A stretch of DNA of 64,000 nucleotides from Balneolaceae bacterium (GTDB lineage Bacteria > Bacteroidota > Rhodothermia > Balneolales > Balneolaceae): positions 2,380,976-2,444,975 of the forward strand of contig CP051242.1 of the NCBI GenBank assembly GCA_017795005.1. Direction: 5' to 3'. Numbering within the stretch: position 1 is the first letter of the stretch; every line of letters starts with the position of its first letter. Positions 55,458 through 61,932 of the stretch are shown one piece after another. The notes beneath the pieces are model-generated. The model ran no database searches, was not told where the DNA came from, and was given only the letters and a program-made list of their open reading frames with translations. Both the position numbers and the translations under genes were made by a program.

Positions 55458-55871
55458 ATGAAGAAACTATCGTTAATATTCACCCTGTTTTTTTGTATTA
55501 CACTTTTTAATTGTGAATCAGAACCGGTTACGGGTAGCGAGGATGTAACTATACTTCCAAGCGTTACTATTACGATTGATACAACCTATGTTTTTGGAAA
55601 TGATTTCCGGGCTGAAGGAAAGGCTACAAATAACGGTAATGAAACCGTAACGCCTGTTTGGTTTGTTGAAGGAGCTTTTTTTACCGATGGACAAAGTTCA
55701 ATTAAAATGGGTGGCGCTAACGATTGGTTTAATTTCTCTTTGGAACCCGGTCAAAGTGCAGAATGGATTCTAAGATTTAAAGACGGTCAATACCCCGCAT
55801 CTGAATATCCTGATTTTACTGTAGGAAGCCTTAGGGCGTACAAAGATGGAGTAGAATCAGAAGAAGATTAA
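55458..55871 (+). CDS. small lipoprotein with FxLYD-like domain
   Basis: A 137-residue protein. The signal peptide ends in ITLFNC, a lipobox with Cys at residue 19. The mature part is one beta-sandwich with FRAEGKATNNGNETVTPVWF, reminiscent of the FxLYD/CARDB-type 'v.G.v.N.g...v' pattern, and ends acidic. Role unknown. It stands between the lptA-like gene and a convergent M15 peptidase 6 bases away. Confidence 0.72.
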   Translation: MKKLSLIFTLFFCITLFNCESEPVTGSEDVTILPSVTITIDTTYVFGNDFRAEGKATNNGNETVTPVWFVEGAFFTDGQSSIKMGGANDWFNFSLEPGQSAEWILRFKDGQYPASEYPDFTVGSLRAYKDGVESEED

Positions 55872-55877
55872 AAGAAT

Positions 55878-56483
55878 TCAGGAAATTTTTTTTTCCATTT
55901 CTTGCCACGGTATTTGAAAATGGTGATAATCAGGTTTTTCTTCCCAGCTTCCACCCCATTCTGAAAATCCATGCTTCGCAAAGATGTAAACAATCTCTTC
56001 CACCATTCCTTTTCGGTGATTGCTCCTGTCCAGAAATTCGCTCCCTGCTTTTGGAATGACTTCCTTAAGTCTCAGTTCTTCATCAAGTAACAAATAAGGA
56101 TTCTGAACTGGATTAATATCTATGGCACAACCGTAGGCATGACTACTCCATCGATTAGTTCTTGCTACTAATCTTCCATTAAAAGCTGACGAATTATTAG
56201 CCTGCATAGATAAGATATCGTCTCCTTTAAACTCCTCCATTGGAATCATTTTCTCTATCTGAAATTTGATTGAAACCAATTCCTCAAAAATCATAGCAAC
56301 AGATTCTGAAAGTGAATCCAATACCATCAGTTCTCCCCTTTCGGGTTTATTATCAAAGTTAATGAAAGGGACCTCTACAATTCTTAATCTGGAATAGTGA
56401 ACGGGACAGTCTTTCTTCCAAATATTGTGTTTAATAAGTGACTGAAGCCTGTCTTTAGTAATGTTATTTATGCTGAAACCCAT
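55878..56483 (-). CDS. M15-family peptidoglycan peptidase
   Basis: A 201-residue protein with the M15 zinc site: His115 and Asp122 in SSHAYGCAIDINP (H-x6-D), and His188 in PDYHHFQ. That fits the M15C endolysin-type L,D- or D,D-peptidases that cut peptidoglycan stem peptides. No signal peptide is apparent, so it is either exported otherwise or acts after lysis. It is divergent from the methyltransferase gene. Confidence 0.82.
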   Translation of the reverse strand: MGFSINNITKDRLQSLIKHNIWKKDCPVHYSRLRIVEVPFINFDNKPERGELMVLDSLSESVAMIFEELVSIKFQIEKMIPMEEFKGDDILSMQANNSSAFNGRLVARTNRWSSHAYGCAIDINPVQNPYLLLDEELRLKEVIPKAGSEFLDRSNHRKGMVEEIVYIFAKHGFSEWGGSWEEKPDYHHFQIPWQEMEKKIS

Positions 56484-56524
56484 CTCCGAAATTACTTAAT
56501 TTGAAACGCACATTAAAAATAAGA

Positions 56525-57196
56525 ATGATGGATTTTACTGAAGAAGAGTACAAAGAAATAGCCGCTCAGTTAAGGAAGCCTGAAGGCGAGTTCGGAGAAA
56601 TAGTCGCAGAAAAAATGAATGACGGGAATTTGTTGATGAACAAGAATACCATTAAGGCACTGGATATCTCTGAAGGAGAGTCTATTCTCGAAATTGGAAT
56701 GGGCAACGGATTCTTTGTGAAGGATATCCTCTCATCTGCTAATAATGTTAAATACATTGGTTGCGATTACTCAGAAGATATGGTCAGGCTTTCTGAAAAT
56801 GTAAACCAAGCTTTCTTAGCTGATGGTTCTGCCCTTTTTTTTCATAGTACTGCAAATAAACTTCCGGTTGAAAACCATACCGTCGATACCTTATTTACTG
56901 TAAACACCCTCTATTTCTGGGAAGATCATTCCGCGATTTTATCTGAGTTCAAACGAGTATTAACTAGAAAAGGTAGATTAGTCATAGCACTACGTCCTGC
57001 TGAAGTAATGGAACTATATCCTCCAACCAAATACAACTTCGATTTTTACACAAAACAAGAAGCAGCTGAATTAATGGAAAAACATGGTTTTAAGATAACT
57101 GAAATTCAGGAATTCGAAGAACCCCCTGTTGAACGGGAAGGAAAGTCCTTCAATCCAAAACACCTGGTTTTAATTTCGGAAAATAACACTGCTTGA
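56525..57196 (+). CDS. class I SAM-dependent methyltransferase
   Basis: A 223-residue methyltransferase from the first ATG at 56525 (an adjacent ATG follows; a TTG at 56501 is possible but less likely). SAM-binding motif I is ILEIGMGNGFF, and post-I region KYIGCDYSEDMVRLS and motif DTLFTVNTLYFWED follow, as in UbiE/type 11 methyltransferases. Substrate not evident from sequence or context. Confidence 0.87.
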   Translation: MMDFTEEEYKEIAAQLRKPEGEFGEIVAEKMNDGNLLMNKNTIKALDISEGESILEIGMGNGFFVKDILSSANNVKYIGCDYSEDMVRLSENVNQAFLADGSALFFHSTANKLPVENHTVDTLFTVNTLYFWEDHSAILSEFKRVLTRKGRLVIALRPAEVMELYPPTKYNFDFYTKQEAAELMEKHGFKITEIQEFEEPPVEREGKSFNPKHLVLISENNTA

Positions 57197-57238
57197 ATCA
57201 AATCATACATTCCCTTACTCTTACAAAAAATCAGATTT

Positions 57239-57964
57239 ATGAAAAGCGTATTCCTCACCTCTCTCCTCTTCGTTATCGTATTATGTATCTCCTGCACTCA
57301 AAACCAAAAAGAAACTCCCGTTTCTGATAAAGAATGGATCTCATTATTTGATGGCGAAAGTTTCGATGGCTGGAAAGAATTCAATTCTGATACTATTAAT
57401 TCAAAATGGCAGATTGAAGACGGAGCAATCATAGTTTCCAAAGAAGGAAATGCACGCGACAAGAATACCGGTTTTGGGAAGTCAATTATCACTACTGAAC
57501 AATTTGGGAATTTCGAGCTCGAACTGGAATACCGAATAAGTACCGGAGGCAACAGTGGTCTGATGTATCATGTAGTTGAAAATCCTGAATACAGCCACGA
57601 TTTTGTAACCGGACCTGAATTCCAGATTCTGGACGATGAATTTTCTGCTTCAGAAACAGAACCTATCCGTATGGCTGCTTCAAGCTATGATATGTTCCCT
57701 GCGGATGCTGATAAAAAGAAACTAAATCCTGCCGGAGAATGGAATAAAATTCGACTGGTATATGATAATGGAAGAGTTGAACACTGGCTGAATGGAGTAA
57801 AAGTACTCGAGTTTACTGAAGGCAGTGAAGCCTGGGAAGAGGCACGTGCCAAAAGTAAATGGTCACGCATTCCGGAATGGGGAACATTCAAAGAAGGACA
57901 CATAAGCCTGCAAGATCACGGAGATTATGTGGCATTTAAGAATATCAGGATTAGAGAACTGTAG
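57239..57964 (+). CDS. DUF1080 (3-keto-disaccharide hydrolase-type) lipoprotein
   Basis: A 241-residue lipoprotein with lipobox VLCISC (Cys at residue 19). The rest is one DUF1080 concanavalin-like domain: WISLFDGESFDGWKEF, FELELEYRISTGGNSGLMYH, GPEFQILDDE and GHISLQDHGDYVAFKNIRI. Related enzymes hydrolyse 3-keto-glycosides, but several DUF1080 proteins only bind sugar. No dehydrogenase partner is here. It ends 4 bases before the next gene. Confidence 0.9.
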   Translation: MKSVFLTSLLFVIVLCISCTQNQKETPVSDKEWISLFDGESFDGWKEFNSDTINSKWQIEDGAIIVSKEGNARDKNTGFGKSIITTEQFGNFELELEYRISTGGNSGLMYHVVENPEYSHDFVTGPEFQILDDEFSASETEPIRMAASSYDMFPADADKKKLNPAGEWNKIRLVYDNGRVEHWLNGVKVLEFTEGSEAWEEARAKSKWSRIPEWGTFKEGHISLQDHGDYVAFKNIRIREL

Positions 57965-57968
57965 CCAT

Positions 57969-59276
57969 ATGTTTGACTATAAAAATTTACTTACTAATAC
58001 GAAAACATTTTTCCTCACAATACTTTTATGTGTATGTGTTGCTCTCGGAACAGCGAAAGCTCAGGAAGTCACGATCACTCCCCCCTCCCGAATCGCTCTT
58101 TTCCTTGATTGTAACTTCTGCGATGATACTTTCATACGACAAGAAATGCCTTATTTGGATCATGTCCGGGATCGTGAAGTTGCAGATGTTCACCTCCTTG
58201 TTACAAGGGAGAGTACGGGATCGGGTGGAGAAGCAGTAACCGTTGATATTATCGGACTGGGAATCTTCGAAGGGATAGAATTCTCAAATATCTTTAATAC
58301 TTCTGCGAACGCTACGGAAGCCGAGGAGCGGGACGGATTACTCCAAACCCTCGAAGCTGCACTTGTTCCTTTTCTTATGAAAACTCCCATGCGTGACCGG
58401 CTCCGAGTGGAAATTGAACCCCTCGAAATGGATGAGATTGAAGAATCTCAGACAACAGAAGACCCCTGGAATTATTGGACTATCCAGGTTTATGCAGATG
58501 GGAGTGCTGACTTCGAATCGCAACAGCGCTCCTATGACACCCGTTATGGTGTATATGTAAGTCGTGTAACAGAGGACTGGAAAATTCAACTTCGTCCCTT
58601 CTTTAACTACAACTATGACGAATTCGAACGTGAGGAGGGAACAATCACGAGCTCGGCAAGACGAGATGGATTTACCAGCTATGCCATACGTAGCATCTCC
58701 CCTCACTGGTCGGTTGGTGCATATGGAGATGTTCTTACTTCGACATTTTCTAATGTTGACTGGCGTTATCGATTTATGAGTGCTGTAGAATGGAGCCTTT
58801 ACCCTTATCGTGAGGCAAATCGACGACAGTTAACAGTTGCTTATCGTCTGGGTGCTTCACATATCACCTACAGGGACACCACGATCTACAATGAGATCGA
58901 GCAAGTGCTTCCACAGCATCTGCTAAACGCAGGTTACGAAGTTGTCCAACCCTGGGGAGGGATTGAAATTGGAATTAATGCCTCACAATATCTTCATGAC
59001 TTGTTGCGACATAGTCTTGAGTTTGATGCAGAGTTTGAAATTCGGATTACCAGAGGGTTATCTGTTGAGATCGGAGGGTTTCTTGAACTCATCCACGATC
59101 AGATTAACCTTCCAAAAGGAAGTGCTGACATTGAGGATGTACTTTTGCGGCGCAGACAGCTTGAAACAAACTATGAGGCAGGGATTAGCTTCGGATTCCG
59201 ATACCGTTTCGGATCACTTCTCAATAATGTAGTGAACCCGCGCTTTGGAGGAATAGGCAACCGGGATCGATTCTGA
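57969..59276 (+). CDS. outer-membrane barrel protein with N-terminal CxxC domain, GC-richer than neighbours
   Basis: A 435-residue protein starting at the ATG at 57969, after a signal peptide (cleavage near GTAKAQ, residue 32). The N-terminal part has DCNFCDDTFIRQEMPYLDHV then DREVADVHLLVT. I recognise this pattern from uncharacterised Bacteroidota proteins of the same plan; it has no name I know. Residues about 165-435 are amphipathic strands that look like a beta barrel. Its DNA is GC-richer (29-31 of 60 in two hand-counted samples, versus 23 of 60 in a neighbour) and uses CGN arginine codons. It is followed by an attC-like structure. Confidence 0.75.
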   Translation: MFDYKNLLTNTKTFFLTILLCVCVALGTAKAQEVTITPPSRIALFLDCNFCDDTFIRQEMPYLDHVRDREVADVHLLVTRESTGSGGEAVTVDIIGLGIFEGIEFSNIFNTSANATEAEERDGLLQTLEAALVPFLMKTPMRDRLRVEIEPLEMDEIEESQTTEDPWNYWTIQVYADGSADFESQQRSYDTRYGVYVSRVTEDWKIQLRPFFNYNYDEFEREEGTITSSARRDGFTSYAIRSISPHWSVGAYGDVLTSTFSNVDWRYRFMSAVEWSLYPYREANRRQLTVAYRLGASHITYRDTTIYNEIEQVLPQHLLNAGYEVVQPWGGIEIGINASQYLHDLLRHSLEFDAEFEIRITRGLSVEIGGFLELIHDQINLPKGSADIEDVLLRRRQLETNYEAGISFGFRYRFGSLLNNVVNPRFGGIGNRDRF

Positions 59277-59292
59277 TCCGCTTAGAGACTAA

Positions 59293-59391
59293 GCTAATTT
59301 GACGCCTATTTTCAGGTTGTTGTACTGGTTTTATTTCGGTTACTTCAACATAAACCGAAAACCTGCACCTCTCAAACGCTGGGGCGTTAGC
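59293..59391 (+). repeat. integron attC-like recombination site (candidate)
   Basis: A 99-base element with the layout of an attC site. GCTAAT (59293-59298) is the near-complement of GTTAGC (59386-59391), matching 5 of 6. ACGCC near the left end faces GGCG at the right end. The centre is an imperfect palindrome: CAGGTT (59313-59318) with AACCTG (59360-59365), and TTTCGGTT (59334-59341) with AACCGAAA (59353-59360). The right end, with CGCTGGGGCGTTAGC, resembles known attC ends. A separate 6-base-pair hairpin (59280-59294) precedes it. No integrase gene is in the window. Confidence 0.5.
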
Positions 59392-59395
59392 AAAA

Positions 59396-59677
59396 TTGAA
59401 AATTTTAAAACACATATCTATTTCTATTGGGGTTTTAATGATTTTGGTTTTATCGAAAGTAAATTTATCCATAAAGTCTTATGCAGAATTGTATAGACAA
59501 GGTATAATACTTAGTCCGTGTTGTATTGATATAACTTTGATAATAAGCCTTACAATAATTATATCAGGAATTGGGATATCAATTTACTGTATTAAGAAAG
59601 AATTAAATCCAACTCAGAATAAGTTTGGGCTCTTATTATGTGCAATAAGTCTAGTCTACCTTGTATTACTTGTCTAG
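59396..59677 (+). CDS. small hydrophobic membrane protein, possible gene-cassette ORF
   Basis: A 93-residue product from a TTG that lies 4 bases after the attC-like end, as is common for integron cassette genes. It has three hydrophobic stretches (near 7-25, 42-64 and 76-93) separated by short charged loops (YAELYRQG, CIKKELNPTQNK). No family recognised. If it is not coding, the stretch 59277-59746 holds only the attC-like structure and AT-rich DNA. Confidence 0.5.
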   Translation: MKILKHISISIGVLMILVLSKVNLSIKSYAELYRQGIILSPCCIDITLIISLTIIISGIGISIYCIKKELNPTQNKFGLLLCAISLVYLVLLV

Positions 59678-59746
59678 TCATATTGCTAAAAAGTATTTCA
59701 AGCAGATTCTTTGATTCAATCAACATGATATACTAATCTAAAAGCA

Positions 59747-60241
59747 ATGATCCGGGAAGCTTCCCAATCTGATGCAACTGCTATAACAGCGATCTACAAT
59801 CATTATGTAGAGCATTCTTATGCTACCATGCAGTTTGAGAAATCTGATGAAGTGTTTTTTGAACTGAGAATAAAGACGATTCAGGAATCGGGTCATTTCT
59901 GGTTAGTAGCGGAAGAAGAAGGAAAGGTAATTGGTTATGCCTATTCCGGAGCATGGAATCCAAGAGAAGGATATAAACAAACCTGTGAAGTTTCAGTATA
60001 TATATCTCCATCTGCAAAAGGGAAAGGCATCGGGACTTCCTTATATGAGGCGTTGTTTGATCGACTTAGAAGTAAGGGAATTCAGGTAATAATAGCAGTT
60101 ATCGGATTACCTAATGAAGCAAGCATTGCCTTACATGAGAAATTTGGGATGGAGCAAGTCGCTCACTTTCCAAAAATGGGACTTAAATTCGGAAAATGGA
60201 TGGATGCCGGCTATTGGCAATTAAATTGGAATCTGGATTGA
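59747..60241 (+). CDS. GNAT N-acetyltransferase (phosphinothricin-acetyltransferase-like)
   Basis: A 164-residue acetyltransferase. The N-terminal IREASQSDATAITAIYNHYV and the acetyl-CoA loop SPSAKGKGIGTSLYEAL are diagnostic, and NEASIALHEKFGMEQVAHF matches the 'N..S...hek.GF' end of the Pat/YncA group. These acetylate amino-acid-like compounds such as phosphinothricin or methionine sulfone. The native substrate is not known. Confidence 0.92.
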   Translation: MIREASQSDATAITAIYNHYVEHSYATMQFEKSDEVFFELRIKTIQESGHFWLVAEEEGKVIGYAYSGAWNPREGYKQTCEVSVYISPSAKGKGIGTSLYEALFDRLRSKGIQVIIAVIGLPNEASIALHEKFGMEQVAHFPKMGLKFGKWMDAGYWQLNWNLD

Positions 60242-60268
60242 GTAAATACATTAACAAAAACTTTGACT

Positions 60269-60574
60269 ATGGATGAAGAAGCTCAAACAGGTTTAAGGAA
60301 TAAAAGGATTAACCTCTTTCAGATTTTAATAATAATCATATCGATAGTTTGTTCTTATTTTCTATGGACAGAAAAAGCTGTTCGAAATCCATATTTTGGC
60401 ATTGTAGGACCCGGACTGATTATCGTTTATGGAATTCAAATTATTTCAATTTTTCTGAGTTTTTCTATCTACTATTTTGGGATTACTAAATTTCAAAAAC
60501 AAAAACTTGCAACTCTAACCGCTATATTTATAAATATTTTGGTTGGCATTGTTTTAAGGTGGCTTATTCCTTAA
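60269..60574 (+). CDS. hypothetical three-helix membrane protein
   Basis: A 101-residue protein from the ATG at 60269 (a TTG two codons upstream is possible). Three hydrophobic helices lie near 18-35, 44-69 and 79-98, with a basic loop FQKQKLA between the last two. No recognised family. It lies 27 bases after the GNAT gene on the same strand and ends 23 bases before a terminator, so the two may form one transcript. Confidence 0.65.
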   Translation: MDEEAQTGLRNKRINLFQILIIIISIVCSYFLWTEKAVRNPYFGIVGPGLIIVYGIQIISIFLSFSIYYFGITKFQKQKLATLTAIFINILVGIVLRWLIP

Positions 60575-60597
60575 CAAAAGGACTCAAACTCAACAAA

Positions 60598-60628
60598 AAA
60601 GGCGAATGAGTAAAACCCATTCGCCTTT
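60598..60628 (+). terminator. intrinsic terminator
   Basis: AAAGGCGAATG (60598-60608) pairs perfectly with CATTCGCCTTT (60618-60628) over 11 base pairs around a 9-base loop. A T run follows on the right and an A run precedes on the left, so it can work in both directions. It closes the GNAT/small membrane protein transcript. Confidence 0.85.
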
Positions 60629-60640
60629 CAATTTTTAATG

Positions 60641-60660
60641 GGGCGGATGGACATCCGCCC
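60641..60660. repeat. GC-rich palindrome (REP-like candidate)
   Basis: GGGCGGATG (60641-60649) and CATCCGCCC (60652-60660) form a perfect 9-base-pair palindrome with a 2-base centre. It lies 12 bases past the terminator and is strikingly GC-rich for this DNA. It has no T tract and looks like a repeated extragenic palindrome unit rather than a terminator. Only one copy was noticed in this window. Confidence 0.4.
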
Positions 60661-60709
60661 GTACTGGTTTAATAATTAATCAAAAATACTAACATTAAAA
60701 TAGATCAAA

Positions 60710-61204
60710 ATGGATCTTCTGACACTACTCTTGATTATCACTTCCCTTTTATGTGGCTTAACGGCAGGTCTTGTATTCACTTTTGCAGTGATCGTCATGC
60801 CCGGAATAAAGAAATTTAAAGACAAAGAATTTATTCAGTCTTTTCAGAAGATGGATTCCATTATTCAGAATAATCATCCTTTGTTTATGCTTGTTTGGGT
60901 AGGTTCTGTGTTAGCGGTATTAGCTTCTTTAGTCATTGGCTTTAAATCCCTGGTGGGAATAGAATTCATGTTACTTATTGCTGCTTCTGCCATTTATTTG
61001 CTTGGAGTTCAACTTCCAACCGGTGTGATTAATGTTCCACTAAATAACAAGTTGCAAACGTACGTAACTGAATCGATGAATGATGAGGAACTAAAAGATA
61101 CACGGGCTGAATTTGAAGATCGCTGGAATCTTTGGAATACCATCCGAACGTTATTCTCGGTTATTTCTGTAGCCTTATTCTTAGTTCTTCTGGTTTTGAC
61201 ATGA
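60710..61204 (+). CDS. DUF1772 (anthrone-oxygenase-like) membrane protein
   Basis: A 164-residue protein with four membrane helices. GLTAGLVFTFAVIVMPGIKK near 16-35 and the paired INVPLNNKLQ and WNLWNTIRTLFSV are the DUF1772 signature. The family includes fungal anthrone oxygenases, but most bacterial members have no known function. It stands alone after a terminator and palindrome. Confidence 0.88.
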   Translation: MDLLTLLLIITSLLCGLTAGLVFTFAVIVMPGIKKFKDKEFIQSFQKMDSIIQNNHPLFMLVWVGSVLAVLASLVIGFKSLVGIEFMLLIAASAIYLLGVQLPTGVINVPLNNKLQTYVTESMNDEELKDTRAEFEDRWNLWNTIRTLFSVISVALFLVLLVLT

Positions 61205-61280
61205 GAAAAGATTGCTTCGCATCGCTCATAAGGTCCGGGAAAAATATTTTCAATTGAACTATTTTCTTAATCCGAATTGA

Positions 61281-61931
61281 TCACTCAATCAAACCTAGAA
61301 TAAAGGCTTTTTTAATCATTCCGGCTGTATTTTTAACATCCATCTTAGTCATAATGTTTTTGCGATGGGTTTTAACAGTATGCTCACTCAGATAGAGTTT
61401 TTCAGCAATTTCTTTCATCGTAAGTTCGTCACCAATCAAACGTATGAGTTCAATTTCACGTTCGGTAAGTGGATTCGAATCATCATGCGAAGCCGACTTC
61501 GTCTTTACTTTGGAACCAAAACCTTTCACGATGATATCCATCACATCAGGACTAAAGGCAAAGCTACCTTCTGCAACTTTATTAATAGCTGCTTTCAGAT
61601 CAGGGAAACCAGTACTTTTGAGCAGGTATCCGGAAATACCACTTTCCATCAGATGCTGCACAAAATCCTCACTGAAATAGGTACTCAGCATAATCACTTT
61701 AATCGATGGATATTGCTTAAGAACATTCTCGGCAACCTCAACTCCACTTATCGCTTTCATTTCAATATCCAGTAGTAATACATCCGGGAGATTACCTTCT
61801 GCGAGATAACGCATCAGTTCAAGTCCATCTGTGAATGTGGCTATCACCTCAAAATCCTCAGATCGAGAAAGCAGTGCCTCCATACCCTGAAGAAACACTT
61901 TATGGTCGTCCACTAAAATAATTTTGGTCAT
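61281..61931 (-). CDS. NarL/LuxR-type response regulator
   Basis: A 216-residue two-domain regulator. The receiver has acidic pair DDH at 8-10, phospho-acceptor Asp55 in LLLDIEM and Lys in LKST. The LuxR/GerE helix-turn-helix (about 150-215) reads LTEREIELIRLIGDELTMKE, then EHTVKTHRKNIMTKM. It starts one base after the stop of the adjacent histidine kinase, so it is its cognate partner. Confidence 0.95.
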   Translation of the reverse strand: MTKIILVDDHKVFLQGMEALLSRSEDFEVIATFTDGLELMRYLAEGNLPDVLLLDIEMKAISGVEVAENVLKQYPSIKVIMLSTYFSEDFVQHLMESGISGYLLKSTGFPDLKAAINKVAEGSFAFSPDVMDIIVKGFGSKVKTKSASHDDSNPLTEREIELIRLIGDELTMKEIAEKLYLSEHTVKTHRKNIMTKMDVKNTAGMIKKAFILGLIE

Positions 61932-61932
61932 A

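Noticed and set aside
57927-57968. Longer start for the barrel gene
   Set aside because: It overlaps the DUF1080 gene and puts polar residues before the signal peptide; the ATG at 57969 is better.
59299-59496. 65-residue plus-strand ORF across the attC-like element
   Set aside because: Its middle part is simply the translation of the palindromic element; the frame at 59396 gives a more protein-like, hydrophobic product.
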